From contig NC_057863.1 of the NCBI RefSeq assembly GCF_019393635.1, forward strand, positions 645,830,660 through 645,894,659: a stretch of DNA of 64,000 bases, in the 5' to 3' direction. Source of the DNA: Dromiciops gliroides (taxonomy: Eukaryota; Chordata; Mammalia; Microbiotheria; Microbiotheriidae). The notes under the pieces are model-generated. The model was not told the origin of the DNA and searched no databases. It saw only the letters and a list, made by a program, of their open reading frames with translations. A program made the translations under genes and the position numbers. Below are positions 63,866 through 64,000 of this stretch, one piece after another (the first letter of the stretch is position 1; every line of letters begins with the position of its first letter).

Positions 63866-64000
63866 AGCCCCTTGCTGTCCAGTATAACGTAGGCACTTGA
63901 TGTTTGAGCTGAAAGCAGAATTCCTGAGCCTTGGGCTGACACTATTACCTACCTCACAGTCTAGAGCAGAACTCTGGAGAACCAATGGAATTGAGAAAAA

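Noticed and set aside
59200-64000. CALM3 exons on the minus strand, expected by synteny
   Set aside because: No calmodulin EF-hand coding could be found; the gene probably lies beyond the window.
1-64000. tRNA genes
   Set aside because: The A-box and B-box-like matches all fall in SINE heads with degenerate arms; none folds as a functional tRNA by eye.
1-64000. CRISPR arrays, bacterial operons, or an undescribed accessory system
   Set aside because: The repeats are micro- and minisatellites or retroposons, and the genes are split by spliceosomal introns. Nothing prokaryotic or system-like was seen.

Overview
This is a vertebrate nuclear window, almost certainly from a marsupial and probably an Australian one (that is inference). 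It is packed with a tRNA-derived SINE that starts GGGGCAGCTAGGTGGCGCAG, plus MAR1-like SINEs, marsupial-type L1 3' ends and old MIR, L2 and CR1/L3 relics. Genes have GT-AG introns, a CpG-island promoter and AATAAA poly(A) signals.

Three host genes lie head to tail on the + strand. DACT3 (four coding exons, 2607-13805) encodes a Dapper-family antagonist of Dishevelled/Wnt signalling. GNG8 (coding exons 24405-24527 and 26863-26991, with a probable non-coding first exon ending at 22551) encodes a 70-residue G-protein gamma subunit. PTGIR (56913-57703 and 58719-58952) encodes the prostacyclin receptor. From memory, human 19q13.32 has the same order, PRKD2-DACT3-GNG8-PTGIR-CALM3. PRKD2 and CALM3 exons were not recognised here, so they probably lie outside the window. 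No operon or pathway logic links the three genes beyond conserved synteny.

Layout: 1-2 kb, a 33-bp minisatellite with an inserted SINE; 1.7-3.1 kb, the DACT3 CpG island with repeated CCAAT, GGCGTGG and TATGCA motifs; 3-12.4 kb, DACT3 introns with old repeats and a hAT-type MITE; 13.8-14.8 kb, the DACT3 3' UTR; 15-22.4 kb, intergenic relics; 22.5-27 kb, GNG8, whose first intron is a 1.8-kb pyrimidine-rich tract; 27-53 kb, a retroelement-inflated intergenic block with nested L1, SINE and HAL1-like insertions and one solo LTR; 53-56.9 kb, PTGIR 5' flank including about 1 kb of purine-rich DNA; 56.9-59 kb, PTGIR; 59-64 kb, intergenic DNA with a second array of the same 33-bp minisatellite.

The observations most worth checking are: repeated retroposon insertion at identical target positions (six cases); a PTGIR reading frame that stops before the C-terminal CaaX tail although tail-like sequence continues in frame; a composite ORF1-only L1 element carrying a solo LTR that itself carries a SINE; paired 33-bp minisatellites about 60 kb apart; and a modular DACT3 promoter. 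I found no convincing undescribed gene system.
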